Shown here: positions 36,145 to 44,575 of the stretch, in pieces
Position numbering within the stretch: the first letter of the stretch is position 1
Layout: each line of letters begins with the position of its first letter
NCBI GenBank assembly: GCA_030833925.1
Contig: JAURGE010000011.1
Location: 1 to 61,594 of the forward strand
Direction of reading: 5' to 3'
Length of the DNA: 61,594 nt
Origin: Alphaproteobacteria bacterium
GTDB lineage: Bacteria > Pseudomonadota > Alphaproteobacteria > Bin95
The notes under the pieces: model-generated
What the model saw: the letters and a program-made list of their open reading frames with translations, nothing else
Databases searched by the model: none
What the model was told of the DNA's origin: nothing
Made by a program: the position numbers and the translations under genes

Positions 36145-38433
36145 ATGACCCGACCACTTGAAGGCGTCATCGTTCTAGACCTTTCTACTGGCGACGCAGG
36201 AGCATTCGCCACGATGCTTCTCTCTGATTGTGGGGCAAGAGTATTGCGCGCCATTGGTCCAGCTGCACCCCTTTTCCGCAAGGGTGGTTTTGTAATCTGG
36301 GATAGAGGCAAGGAAGCCATCGATCTGGATATCGATGGGCCCAATGCAAAAGAAAGAATTGAAGCGCTGATAACTGGCATCGACGTTTTAATCGAGGATT
36401 TTGCGCCATCATCGCCACGTCAGGCATTAGTGAGCAGGGAACGAATAAAGGCATTAAACCCAAGGACTATTGCATGTGCGATCACCGCTTACGGGCGATA
36501 CGGTCATTTGAAGGACGATTTACCCATCGATGATCTAATTCTGGCGCGCTCTGGCGTACTTGGAGGAATGCCAGGCTTCCGAAAAGCACCTGTGCATACT
36601 GTCCATCCTCTGCCAAGTGTTGGAGCTGCCATTTTTGCCTGTCTTGGCATTGCTGCCAGCCTTCTCGCAAGAGAGGATACAGGACGCGGCCGGATGATTG
36701 AAACATCATTGCTTGCTGGGGCGCTGCTGTATCATCCCAAGGTTGAGGGCGAAGGTATTGCAAGACATGTGTTCCAAACACATCCGTCAGGCTCAGCTCC
36801 TTTCTACAGTGTTTATGAGTGCGGGGACGGAAACTACATACAACTTGGCTGTGTACACGAAGCTTTCATAGGACGCTGTGCTGAACTTATGGGGATTTCC
36901 GACTATGTCGCGGAGCCACGTTTTCTCCAAGGCCGTGGCGGCGAAACACCCGAAGATGAACAAGAAATGCGGGAACGCCTAACGGGTATAATGAAGACTC
37001 GAACCGCCGCTGAATGGGCCTCAGCTCTGGAAGCCGCAGATGTTCCTTTTGCGCCAGCCCGACATGCGGAAGAAGGTCTCGAGGACCCACAGGTCATCCA
37101 TAACGGGATGGTTAAAACGCTAGAGGACCCAGATCAGGGGCCTATAGTTCAAATGGGCACTCCAATTCTTTTCACAAAAACTACCGTTGGCCCCAAAGGG
37201 CCTCGGGCTGCCTCCATTTCGCCAATCCCAAGTCTTAAGCCTATCGCCGATACCCTAATAAATGACGCAACTGAAGACCCACCTCCGTTGCAGGGAGTTC
37301 GTATTCTAGAAATCACTAATCTGATCGCCGGACCAACTTGTGGTAGGCTGTTAGCTGACCTTGGCGCCGATGTCATAAAACTCGAGCCCCCTGGCGGTGA
37401 CATCTCCAGGCCGATAGGGCGGACATATTTTTATAACGTTAATTTCAACAAACGCTCGGTCTGTTTTGATGCAACAAAATCAGGCGCTAAGGAAGCAATC
37501 CAGAAAATTGCAGCAACCTGCGACGCGGTTCTTGCAAATCTTCGGCCTGGTGCAACCGAACGAATGGGCTTGGGTCCAAACGTTAATCCGAAACTTATAG
37601 AGATGCACATTACTGGTTACGGCTGGACCGGACCATATTCTAAACGTCCTGGCATTGACCCGTTGGCTCAAGCATTAATGGGACTTCAGCGCGCGCAGGG
37701 TGGACCGGACAATCCTCCCTCCTTTCCAGCTCAATTGGCTCCCACGGACTATACTACCGGCGCTCTGGGAGCATTCGGTATGGTGACCGCCCTTTTCCAT
37801 TTAAAGAAGACAGGTGAGCCACAGCGGATAGAAAGCAATCTTCTTAATGGTGGCGTTGTTTTGTCATCAGCATGGTTTAGCCGCTACCGCGACAAACCAG
37901 AAAGACCTCTCGCCGATCAGCAACAGTATGGTCTAAGCGCCTATCACCGACTTTATCGGACCACTGATGGTTGGATTTATATAGCGGCTGACACCCAAGA
38001 ACAGCGTGACTCCTTGCAAGAGTACCTAGGTCTGAAAAGACTGGATGACCAAGGTTCCAATCATCCTGCACAATCGCCGCTGGCTGACGCAACAGCAGAA
38101 AAATTCCAAGAGATGAAAACGAAAGAAGCCCTTCAAGGCCTAAAGCACGCTGGAATTCCAGCGGCTGAGGCACAGCCAGGTGATAGTGAACATTTCTTGC
38201 AAGACCAAAATTCACATGACAATAACCTCGTGTGTGAACGCGTTCACCCTAAGGTTGGCAAGATGCAAACAGCTTGGAACTACATACAATTTGAAGAGAC
38301 AAGCCCGACGGCTGGCAAACCCACGCCCCTTCTTGGGGAGCAAACAGCAGAAGTGTTGGCAGAGGCAGGATTAAATGAGCAGGATATTGAAGCGCTCTTC
38401 AAATCAGGTGCAGCCTTGACTGAAGAGACTTGA
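36145..38433 (+). CDS. Tandem-fusion CaiB/BaiF family III CoA-transferase
   Basis: A 762-residue protein made of two class III CoA-transferase domains in tandem; single members are about 400 aa. Domain 1 covers residues 1-365 (LEGVIVLDLSTGDAGAFATML, then AKERIEALITGIDVLIEDFAP). Domain 2 starts near residue 377 (GVRILEITNLIAGPTCGRLLADLGADVIKLEPP). In domain 2 the catalytic aspartate is in APTDYTTG (Asp535). In domain 1 the matching position appears to be Ser158 (HPLPSVGAA), so that half may be inactive or structural. Members move CoA between carboxylic acids. It lies 54 bp before the DsbA-like gene and may share its transcript. Confidence 0.85.
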   Translation: MTRPLEGVIVLDLSTGDAGAFATMLLSDCGARVLRAIGPAAPLFRKGGFVIWDRGKEAIDLDIDGPNAKERIEALITGIDVLIEDFAPSSPRQALVSRERIKALNPRTIACAITAYGRYGHLKDDLPIDDLILARSGVLGGMPGFRKAPVHTVHPLPSVGAAIFACLGIAASLLAREDTGRGRMIETSLLAGALLYHPKVEGEGIARHVFQTHPSGSAPFYSVYECGDGNYIQLGCVHEAFIGRCAELMGISDYVAEPRFLQGRGGETPEDEQEMRERLTGIMKTRTAAEWASALEAADVPFAPARHAEEGLEDPQVIHNGMVKTLEDPDQGPIVQMGTPILFTKTTVGPKGPRAASISPIPSLKPIADTLINDATEDPPPLQGVRILEITNLIAGPTCGRLLADLGADVIKLEPPGGDISRPIGRTYFYNVNFNKRSVCFDATKSGAKEAIQKIAATCDAVLANLRPGATERMGLGPNVNPKLIEMHITGYGWTGPYSKRPGIDPLAQALMGLQRAQGGPDNPPSFPAQLAPTDYTTGALGAFGMVTALFHLKKTGEPQRIESNLLNGGVVLSSAWFSRYRDKPERPLADQQQYGLSAYHRLYRTTDGWIYIAADTQEQRDSLQEYLGLKRLDDQGSNHPAQSPLADATAEKFQEMKTKEALQGLKHAGIPAAEAQPGDSEHFLQDQNSHDNNLVCERVHPKVGKMQTAWNYIQFEETSPTAGKPTPLLGEQTAEVLAEAGLNEQDIEALFKSGAALTEET

Positions 38434-38487
38434 AGGCACTGCTTTTGAGTGCAACGTTATAGAGACCAGTCGTTTAAGGAAAACCTG

Positions 38488-39105
38488 ATGGCAGATCCAG
38501 TTACTCTTGAAATTTTCACGGACTACGTTTGACCGTGGTGTTATCTCAGCACCGGGCGTGTTGAAAAACTTAAAGAGATTTTTGATATCCGAGTGAAGTG
38601 GGTGCATTTCCCGCTTCATCCTGAAACGCCAATAGAGGGGCGCACACTGAAGGATCTATTTGCTGGACGCGACTACGATCCTGACAAAATGTATCTGCAA
38701 ATGAAAGCGCGAATGGACGACGAAGGTCTTCCTTACGGCAAACGCACACATACTTATAACAGCAGATTAGCTCAAGAATTGGGCGCTTGGGCAGACACCA
38801 AGGTTGGCGGTGAAAAATTACACGACCTTTTGTATCGAGCGTATTTCGTGGATGCAAAAAATATTGGCGACATCGATGTATTGATTGAGCTTGTGATCAA
38901 AGCAGATCTAGACGTGGAAGACGCCAAATCGGCACTTGAAACGCGACGCTTTAAAGATGCAGTTGACGCAGATTGGAACAAATCGAAACAATACGGAGTT
39001 ACTGGGGTGCCGACGTTTGTCGCTGGCGGCTACGGCGTCGTGGGCGCGCAACCTTTCGAGACTTTAGAAGCCTTGCTGGAAAAGGTAGGTGCCAAAAGGA
39101 GATAA
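38488..39105 (+). CDS. DsbA/FrnE-like thiol oxidoreductase, probable selenoprotein with in-frame TGA
   Basis: A 205-residue DsbA-family protein if the TGA at 38530-38532 is read as selenocysteine. Upstream of it the frame gives MADPVTLEIFTDYV, and downstream PWCYLSTGRVEKLKEIFDI, so the active site is Sec15-Pro-Trp-Cys18, where relatives have Cys-Pro-Trp-Cys. The rest is intact: the helical insertion and the cis-proline loop GVTGVPTF with Pro175. ATG 38488 has AAGGA about 8 nt upstream. Starting at the internal ATG or GTG after the TGA would remove the first strand and the active site. A fitting SECIS hairpin follows the TGA. A sequencing error or nonsense mutation is the alternative. Such enzymes oxidise or reduce disulfides; no signal peptide is seen, so it is probably cytosolic. 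Confidence 0.82.
38530..38564 (+). promoter_or_regulatory. Candidate bacterial SECIS element (UGA plus hairpin)
   Basis: The TGA (38530-38532) is followed by 13 nt and then a hairpin. Stem tcagcac (38546-38552) pairs fully with gtgttga (38558-38564), seven pairs with one G-U; the loop is cgggc (38553-38557), with G at the second position. The loop starts 20 nt after the UGA. These values match the known bacterial SECIS design: short apical stem, small loop with an early G, roughly 16-37 nt from the UGA. The match is by hand folding. Confidence 0.75.
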
Positions 39106-39154
39106 GTAAGCGCTGGAAAATCACGACAATGGTGATCAACAGGTCGCTATCATC

Positions 39155-40192
39155 TCAGGTAAGATCATAAACTCGCCTAGCTGTGCCAGCATAGATATCT
39201 GATTTCTCATCATCAGAACAACCGGCGGTAATGCGCTTGAAGGTATTCCAAAGCGCGCCCATCCCAATACCCATCTTCTCTACTGGAAAGTTGCTTTCAG
39301 CTAGACAACGGTCGGCCCCGAACAATTCTATGCATGGCTCAATATACGGTCTCCATAAGTTCGCAAGCTCGATAGAAGATGGTGGCCGGTCAGCCTTACC
39401 ATAATCGTAGGCCGCTAGCCGCATCATCATGCCACCAAGTTTAACTGAAACGTTAGGCTGCTGCGCCAATTCCGTCATTCTTGATAGCCAATGATTATAA
39501 ACCTCGTCATGGCGACCCGCATAAGGGCCATACCCCAGCGGACCTCCGCAATGGCAGAGTATAATCCTTGCGTCAGGCTTTGAAGTTGCAAGATCAATTA
39601 CATCGTCCAATTGGGTATGAAAAACCCATGCATCGAGAGACAGCCCTAAGTCCGTTAACCGATCTAAACCATCGCGAAACATCTTATTTTTGTAGAGTCC
39701 AGGGCCCTTGGCTCCGTTACCAATAATTGGATCTGGATCCCAAGCAGCCGAGTGTCTTACCCCCCGAAACCGCCCCCCACCGGCACGGATTTGGGCTATA
39801 AGCACCTCCTCTACCCGGCTTCCAGTCAGATCGCATGCTCCAATGATACCACTTGCAATTTTGCAGGAGCCGTAACGTCCAGAAAGACTCATAGCAGCTA
39901 AGCCAGCAATAAATTCTGTCTCACCGATGACACGAAATTCCGGAGAACCGTCTGCGCGATACATCGCATGACACTCTTCGAATACGGTTGCTACAATATT
40001 ATGTCCGCAGTCTAAATCTGCCAGCAGTTCGTCAAGGAAATAGCGGTCACCTGGTCGATCCCAGAAGTGGTGATGCGTATCAATGATCTCCAATTCTGGC
40101 TCGAGCACTTCTTCCGGTAATGCCTTTCCCAACCAAAGTTGATCAGGCGCATGAATGCGGCCGAAAGCCGTAGGCTTGTCATCGCTAACCAT
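39155..40192 (-). CDS. Amidohydrolase family protein (TIM-barrel, ACMSD/LigI-like)
   Basis: Metal-dependent hydrolase or decarboxylase of the amidohydrolase 2 family, 345 aa. The first metal motif is IDTHHHFWD near residue 38, with later FRGVRHSAAWD, ILCHCGGPLG and the closing aspartate region ADRCLAESNFP. Relatives include lactonases and decarboxylases of ring-cleavage products. GGGAGG lies 6 nt before the ATG. The start overlaps the end of the transporter gene by 8 nt, so the two are coupled. Confidence 0.83.
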   Translation of the reverse strand: MVSDDKPTAFGRIHAPDQLWLGKALPEEVLEPELEIIDTHHHFWDRPGDRYFLDELLADLDCGHNIVATVFEECHAMYRADGSPEFRVIGETEFIAGLAAMSLSGRYGSCKIASGIIGACDLTGSRVEEVLIAQIRAGGGRFRGVRHSAAWDPDPIIGNGAKGPGLYKNKMFRDGLDRLTDLGLSLDAWVFHTQLDDVIDLATSKPDARIILCHCGGPLGYGPYAGRHDEVYNHWLSRMTELAQQPNVSVKLGGMMMRLAAYDYGKADRPPSSIELANLWRPYIEPCIELFGADRCLAESNFPVEKMGIGMGALWNTFKRITAGCSDDEKSDIYAGTARRVYDLT

Positions 40193-41408
40193 TGCTGACC
40201 TCCCTTAATTTCCTTGGATATCGACGCATACCGATGATTAAAGCTGCTACACCTGCCATTACACAGCCACTAATCGTCAAAAAGGCTATGCCCCATGCAA
40301 AACTCTCCTGCCTCCCGCCTCCTAGATCGAGCATAAAACCAAATAGTACTGGCCCCGCTAAGCTACCAAGGGCATTGGCAAATGCCATCAAAGTTACAGC
40401 AGCGCCCCGCCTACCGGTCTTCGCAACATCAGCTGCTCCTCCATTCAGCGCTCCGGAATCTGCAAGCACGAAAACGTTGTGCATAAGAACGAGAAAAACA
40501 AACAGCCAAAGTGGCCCATCAATTGCAAACCCAACAGCGCCACAAAACAACGCTGACAATGCCATAGCTAGGGCAGAAGCATAGGCAAAACCTTTACGGT
40601 GACCAAGCTCCCCTCCTGCCATGCTGCATGGCATGCCAATGAGCACCAAGAATGTCGCGATAATGAGTATTATTTCATGGTTGAGCCATGACCATCGTTC
40701 ACTTACAACTACAAGCATAACGACGGTCCAACCGCGAACTGCTAGAAGTTCTAAAGTGTGCATGGTCGCGGCAATTATGAAGCCTCGCATCCTTGGATCC
40801 GAAAATTCATCGCGAAAATCAAATAGTGCTCGCCTTGGCCCATCGCCGACCTCAGGTTCCGCCTTTTGTAGAAAGAAGAGGATTAATACAAATGCTCCAA
40901 TATTTGTGATTGTAGGAAGTATAAAGGCAGCTCGCCAACCAAAAGAGTCGGCTATCATGCCTGCAATGATAATCGAAAAGCTTGTGGTGGTTGCAAAACT
41001 AGAGACATAAATCGAGGCTCCACGTCCTCTATTTTTCGCAGACACTCTATCAGTAATGGCTTTGACGCCTGGCATGTATGTGAATGCAAACCCGATCCCT
41101 TGCAAAACTCGAAAAGCAACTGCGCTCCAAAGGCCGTCAGCAAGAAGAGCAAAGCCAAGATACCCAACCACATTAAATAGCGTTCCGGTCAACAGAAGGC
41201 GTTTGGCGTCAATTCTCTCGGAGAAGGCTATGATCGGCACAGCCGCGACATAAGCTAGATACTGAGAACTATTGAGCCACCCGGCTTCAGTGTTTGTCAG
41301 ATCCCAAATTTCAATGAAGGTAGGCAGTAACGCCGCCATGGCATGCAAACCCGACAAGGTCAGGCCAAGATAGATGCACATCAAAATTAAAAGTTGTCTA
41401 AAAGACAT
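40185..41408 (-). CDS. Major facilitator superfamily transporter
   Basis: Inner-membrane transporter with twelve predicted helices, about 407 aa. The loop after helix 2 (FSERIDAKRLLLTG) and the symmetric region after helix 8 fit the MFS pattern; RVLQGIGFAFTYMPGVKAITDRV lies in helices 4-5. The start may be ATG 41408 or TTG 41423; neither has a clear ribosome-binding site. It lies between a MetE-like gene and an amidohydrolase, so it probably imports the compound they process. Confidence 0.85.
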   Translation of the reverse strand: MSFRQLLILMCIYLGLTLSGLHAMAALLPTFIEIWDLTNTEAGWLNSSQYLAYVAAVPIIAFSERIDAKRLLLTGTLFNVVGYLGFALLADGLWSAVAFRVLQGIGFAFTYMPGVKAITDRVSAKNRGRGASIYVSSFATTTSFSIIIAGMIADSFGWRAAFILPTITNIGAFVLILFFLQKAEPEVGDGPRRALFDFRDEFSDPRMRGFIIAATMHTLELLAVRGWTVVMLVVVSERWSWLNHEIILIIATFLVLIGMPCSMAGGELGHRKGFAYASALAMALSALFCGAVGFAIDGPLWLFVFLVLMHNVFVLADSGALNGGAADVAKTGRRGAAVTLMAFANALGSLAGPVLFGFMLDLGGGRQESFAWGIAFLTISGCVMAGVAALIIGMRRYPRKLREVSNG

Positions 41409-41439
41409 TTTAGGCAAAGACAAAAAATATTTTTACATT

Positions 41440-42591
41440 TTAAAACAGTATTTTAGTTGCAATCTCAGCACCTTTTGACATCGACCTAAATTTTGACCAA
41501 ACAACACTGGGAGCGACACGACCTAACCCGGCAGAAGTATCAAAACCACAGTCCGTACAGGCTATCACTCGAGCGGGATCTCCGATTGCCCGAGCTACCG
41601 TCTCCAATCTGTCAGCAACGACCTGTTCATGCTCAACAAAATTAGTAAGCGTATCAATAACGCCTGCAGCTATGAACTGATTGTCGCTGGGTGGACTGTC
41701 GCGAAGGACGCGCCACTCATGAGCATGGCGGGGGTTAGCAAACGGCAAAACAAACCCGCCAACAGGAGCCTGCTTTACGATTTCCCAGAAGTCCGCAAGG
41801 GGGGTGTCATGGTCATGGGGTGACTCGACATTGCCCCAACACAAATGCAGACGAATTCGTTCCGATGGCAAGCCATCAATGGCCTGGGCAATCGCATCTA
41901 TGGCGCGCTCGACGAACGCTAGAAATTCTTTTGGCCTGCCCGCATACGTCAAATGTCCTTCCAAACCAAGCTCTGGACAATCAAGTTGTAAGTCATGCCC
42001 ATGAGCAAGGATAATTTCATATTCAACACGAAGTGCCTTAGCGAGGTCAGCTAGATAAGCTTCTTCACTATCGTAGAATTCATTCTTCATTGCCGCACAA
42101 ACGATACCCGGTGAAGGCGCCGTCAGAAATGTGCGGTCAAATTGATGGCCTTCAATCCTCAACGCTTCATCAAAGTCTGCACACTCCTGCTCACACGCCT
42201 CTGGCTTAACATGTGAAATTGCACCGATAGTTTTTGGTGGCTCCATGTTTGAAACGACTGGACGAAGAGAAGCTTGCTCCTTCATCATCTCCGCAAAGTC
42301 AGGATGACTAATCAGTTCGGCTCGTGGTGGACGTGTCCAACGCCCACCAAGACCAGAAAGTCGGTGGCGAAGATAAAGAAAAAATGCTTCACGTTGTTGC
42401 TCGCCGTTGTTGGCAATATCTACACCATTTTCGGCTTGCTGCTTTATGATGTGAAACAAAGCATCCCTTCCTGCTGCACTTAGTTCAGCTTCATTTACCT
42501 CACCTCCTTGTGCACTTCGGGCATACAAGCCTGTCAGCGCCAAAGGGCGAGGTAAACTTCCAGCATGAGTGGTAAGGATGCGATCGGCCAT
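41440..42591 (-). CDS. MetE C-terminal-like zinc methyltransferase/thiol transferase
   Basis: A 383-residue protein related to the catalytic half of cobalamin-independent methionine synthase. The N-terminus ADRILTTHAGSLPRP and the zinc-ligand motifs RLHLCWGN (His, Cys) and IACTDCGFDTSAGLGR (Cys) are clear. The substrate-binding N-terminal half of full MetE is missing. This stand-alone group includes the epoxyalkane:coenzyme M transferase type as well as methionine synthases, so homocysteine is not assured as acceptor. I use ATG 42591, with GGAGG 8 nt upstream. It leads a three-gene minus-strand operon with a transporter and an amidohydrolase. Confidence 0.82.
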   Translation of the reverse strand: MADRILTTHAGSLPRPLALTGLYARSAQGGEVNEAELSAAGRDALFHIIKQQAENGVDIANNGEQQREAFFLYLRHRLSGLGGRWTRPPRAELISHPDFAEMMKEQASLRPVVSNMEPPKTIGAISHVKPEACEQECADFDEALRIEGHQFDRTFLTAPSPGIVCAAMKNEFYDSEEAYLADLAKALRVEYEIILAHGHDLQLDCPELGLEGHLTYAGRPKEFLAFVERAIDAIAQAIDGLPSERIRLHLCWGNVESPHDHDTPLADFWEIVKQAPVGGFVLPFANPRHAHEWRVLRDSPPSDNQFIAAGVIDTLTNFVEHEQVVADRLETVARAIGDPARVIACTDCGFDTSAGLGRVAPSVVWSKFRSMSKGAEIATKILF

Positions 42592-42700
42592 TAAGGCAAC
42601 CTCCAAAATTTTCTAAAATACATGCGAAACACAAACATTTAACATTAGCTCAGTCTTGAGGGACGCAACAAAAACCTGACAATGTGCGAGTTGATTTTCT

Positions 42701-42730
42701 AAGCCGTGAACAGAACTCTATTCACGACTT
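42701..42730. promoter_or_regulatory. Inverted repeat in the divergent intergenic region
   Basis: An inverted repeat, aagccgtgaa and ttcacgactt, with nine of ten pairs and a 10-nt spacer, lies between the divergent MetE-like operon and the SDR gene. The half-site spacing would suit a dimeric repressor or activator; an RNA hairpin is the other reading. Confidence 0.35.
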
Positions 42731-42842
42731 AAAGATGACCCGAAAAACAGAAGACGCCAAGCGGATAAGTTTGACAACGCCATTGAAACGCGGACAGCTA
42801 AAGATTAGGGGTGAACAATGAAAACGGTAAGGCAGGATTTAA

Positions 42843-43601
42843 ATGTCTAAGACTTCAAAAATCGCGATAGTCACTGGTGCTGGTTCCGGCATCGGCCGAG
42901 CATCTGCCTTAGCACTTCTTGCAGACGGTTGGTCCGTAGCTCTGGCCGGCAGACGCGAGGATGCTCTTGCAGAAACCGTTGCAGCAGCGGGTGTGAATAG
43001 CTCGAAAGTCCTAGCTGTGGCGACAGATGTGACTGATGCAGCATCCGTAGGGGCGCTTTTTCAATCGGTTAAAGAGAAATTTGGAAGGCTTGATTTTCTT
43101 TTCAATAATGCGGGTGGCGGCTCACCGCCGGATCCATTTGAGGATATCTCTCTGGAAACGTGGCAACGGGTGGTAAATGTAAACCTTACTGGGCCATTTC
43201 TCTGCTCGCAGGAAGCCTTCCGAATTATGAAGGATCAAAGGCCTCAGGGAGGACGGATTGTAAATAATGGCTCAATCTCCGCTCATGTTCCCAGGCCCTA
43301 TTCAGCTCCATACACCTCTACCAAGCACGCTATAACCGGGCTTACTAAAGCCACTTCGTTGGATGGTCGTGCTTATGACATTTGTGTTGGGCAGATTGAC
43401 ATTGGTAACGCTGCCACTCCTATGACACAGAGAATGCAAACGGGTGTTCTCCAGCCAGATGGTACAACACGTGTTGAAGCAACCATGGACGTGCAGGCGG
43501 TTGCAGATGCGATTGTCTACATGGCTAACCTCCCGCTAAACGCTAATGTTCATACGATGACTGTTATGGCAAGTAAGATGCCATATGTTGGTCGCGGCTG
43601 A
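42843..43601 (+). CDS. Short-chain dehydrogenase/reductase (SDR) 1
   Basis: Classical SDR, 252 aa. It has the cofactor loop [10 protein letters not shown], the NNAGGG motif, the catalytic serine in NNGSISAH and the YxxxK pair in YTSTKHA. The site reads as an active NAD(P)-dependent alcohol/ketone oxidoreductase; the substrate is not known. It begins a four-gene plus-strand run (SDR, nudC, SDR, hydroxyacid dehydrogenase) with 14-23 bp gaps. Confidence 0.88.
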   Translation: MSKTSKIAIVTGAGSGIGRASALALLADGWSVALAGRREDALAETVAAAGVNSSKVLAVATDVTDAASVGALFQSVKEKFGRLDFLFNNAGGGSPPDPFEDISLETWQRVVNVNLTGPFLCSQEAFRIMKDQRPQGGRIVNNGSISAHVPRPYSAPYTSTKHAITGLTKATSLDGRAYDICVGQIDIGNAATPMTQRMQTGVLQPDGTTRVEATMDVQAVADAIVYMANLPLNANVHTMTVMASKMPYVGRG

Positions 43602-43616
43602 CGGAAAGTCCTACGA

Positions 43617-44561
43617 ATGAGTCAGTCAAAAGATCCTAGTACGTCCAAGACCCTTTGGTACACCGGTGCTCCGCTGGACCGGTTATCTCACAGACGCGCA
43701 GATGATGGCTGGATGACTAAGAAACTTTACGACCCATCGAGCCGAATTGTGGCAGTCTGGCGCGACAAAAGCTTAGTCCATAGTGAACAAGAAGGGGCTC
43801 TGTTGCCGACTGTTGGCGAGGCCAAAGAACTCCTAGACGCTGGACGGTTCCATAGCTTCCTAGGGGTCAACGACGGTGTAGCTTACTTCGGCGTAGACCT
43901 ATCCCATCATGATGATCCTTACCAGGCACATTCTTGCGTTCAGGATCACGGCGCCTTTGAGGACCTCCGCGCCGTTGGGCCTTCCCTAGAGCAACAGGAA
44001 GGATCGATTTTAGCTCATGCACGCGGGCTCATGTTTTGGCATAAACGGAATGGGCATTGCGGCGTTTGCGGCGCCGAAACTCGGCCAGAAAAAGCAGGTA
44101 GTCAGCGCCGTTGCATAAACCCCGATTGCAATACAGAGCATTTTCCCCGCACAGATCCAGCGGTAATAATGCTGGTATACAAGGGTGATAAATGCCTGCT
44201 AGGGCGCACTCGTAACTTTATGCCGAAGATGTATTCAACTCTCGCGGGCTTTGTGGAGCCAGGTGAGAGCTTAGAAGAAGCTGTCGCTCGCGAGGTTCTT
44301 GAAGAAACATCTGTCATAGTCGATCCAGCGAAGGTTCGGTACTGGGCTTCTCAACCTTGGCCGTTTCCTGCATCCTTAATGCTGGGTTTCCATGCTGAAG
44401 CCGACAGCGAAGACATCTTTGTTGACGAAGAAGAGTTGGAAGATGCCCGGTGGATGCACAGGAGCCAATTAGACCATTTGGAAGACTTTGACATGCGGTT
44501 ACCGCGTCGTGATTCAATCGCCTATAGGCTCATCGTCTCCTGGATGAATGGTGAAGCGTAA
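43617..44561 (+). CDS. nudC: NADH pyrophosphatase (NAD/NADH diphosphatase, RNA decapping)
   Basis: Nudix hydrolase that cleaves NADH and removes NAD caps from RNA. The 314-aa protein has the zinc ribbon (CGVCGAE, then CINPDCN), the Nudix box GFVEPGESLEEAVAREVLEETSV near residues 205-227, and the NudC-specific SQPWPFPASLMLGF. The N-terminal domain is of the usual degenerate type. It sits between two SDR genes, perhaps only by operon convenience. Confidence 0.94.
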   Translation: MSQSKDPSTSKTLWYTGAPLDRLSHRRADDGWMTKKLYDPSSRIVAVWRDKSLVHSEQEGALLPTVGEAKELLDAGRFHSFLGVNDGVAYFGVDLSHHDDPYQAHSCVQDHGAFEDLRAVGPSLEQQEGSILAHARGLMFWHKRNGHCGVCGAETRPEKAGSQRRCINPDCNTEHFPRTDPAVIMLVYKGDKCLLGRTRNFMPKMYSTLAGFVEPGESLEEAVAREVLEETSVIVDPAKVRYWASQPWPFPASLMLGFHAEADSEDIFVDEEELEDARWMHRSQLDHLEDFDMRLPRRDSIAYRLIVSWMNGEA

Positions 44562-44575
44562 AGAAGGACTAACCC

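Noticed and set aside
38537..38553. Alternative hairpin ggtg/cacc after the TGA as the SECIS element
   Set aside because: Its loop starts only 8 nt after the UGA and the stem has just four pairs; the tcagcac/gtgttga hairpin fits the spacing and is longer.
38593..39105. Internal ATG at 38593 as the start of the DsbA-like gene
   Set aside because: It would remove the first beta strand and the whole active site, and there is no ribosome-binding site before it. Homology continues upstream through the TGA to ATG 38488.
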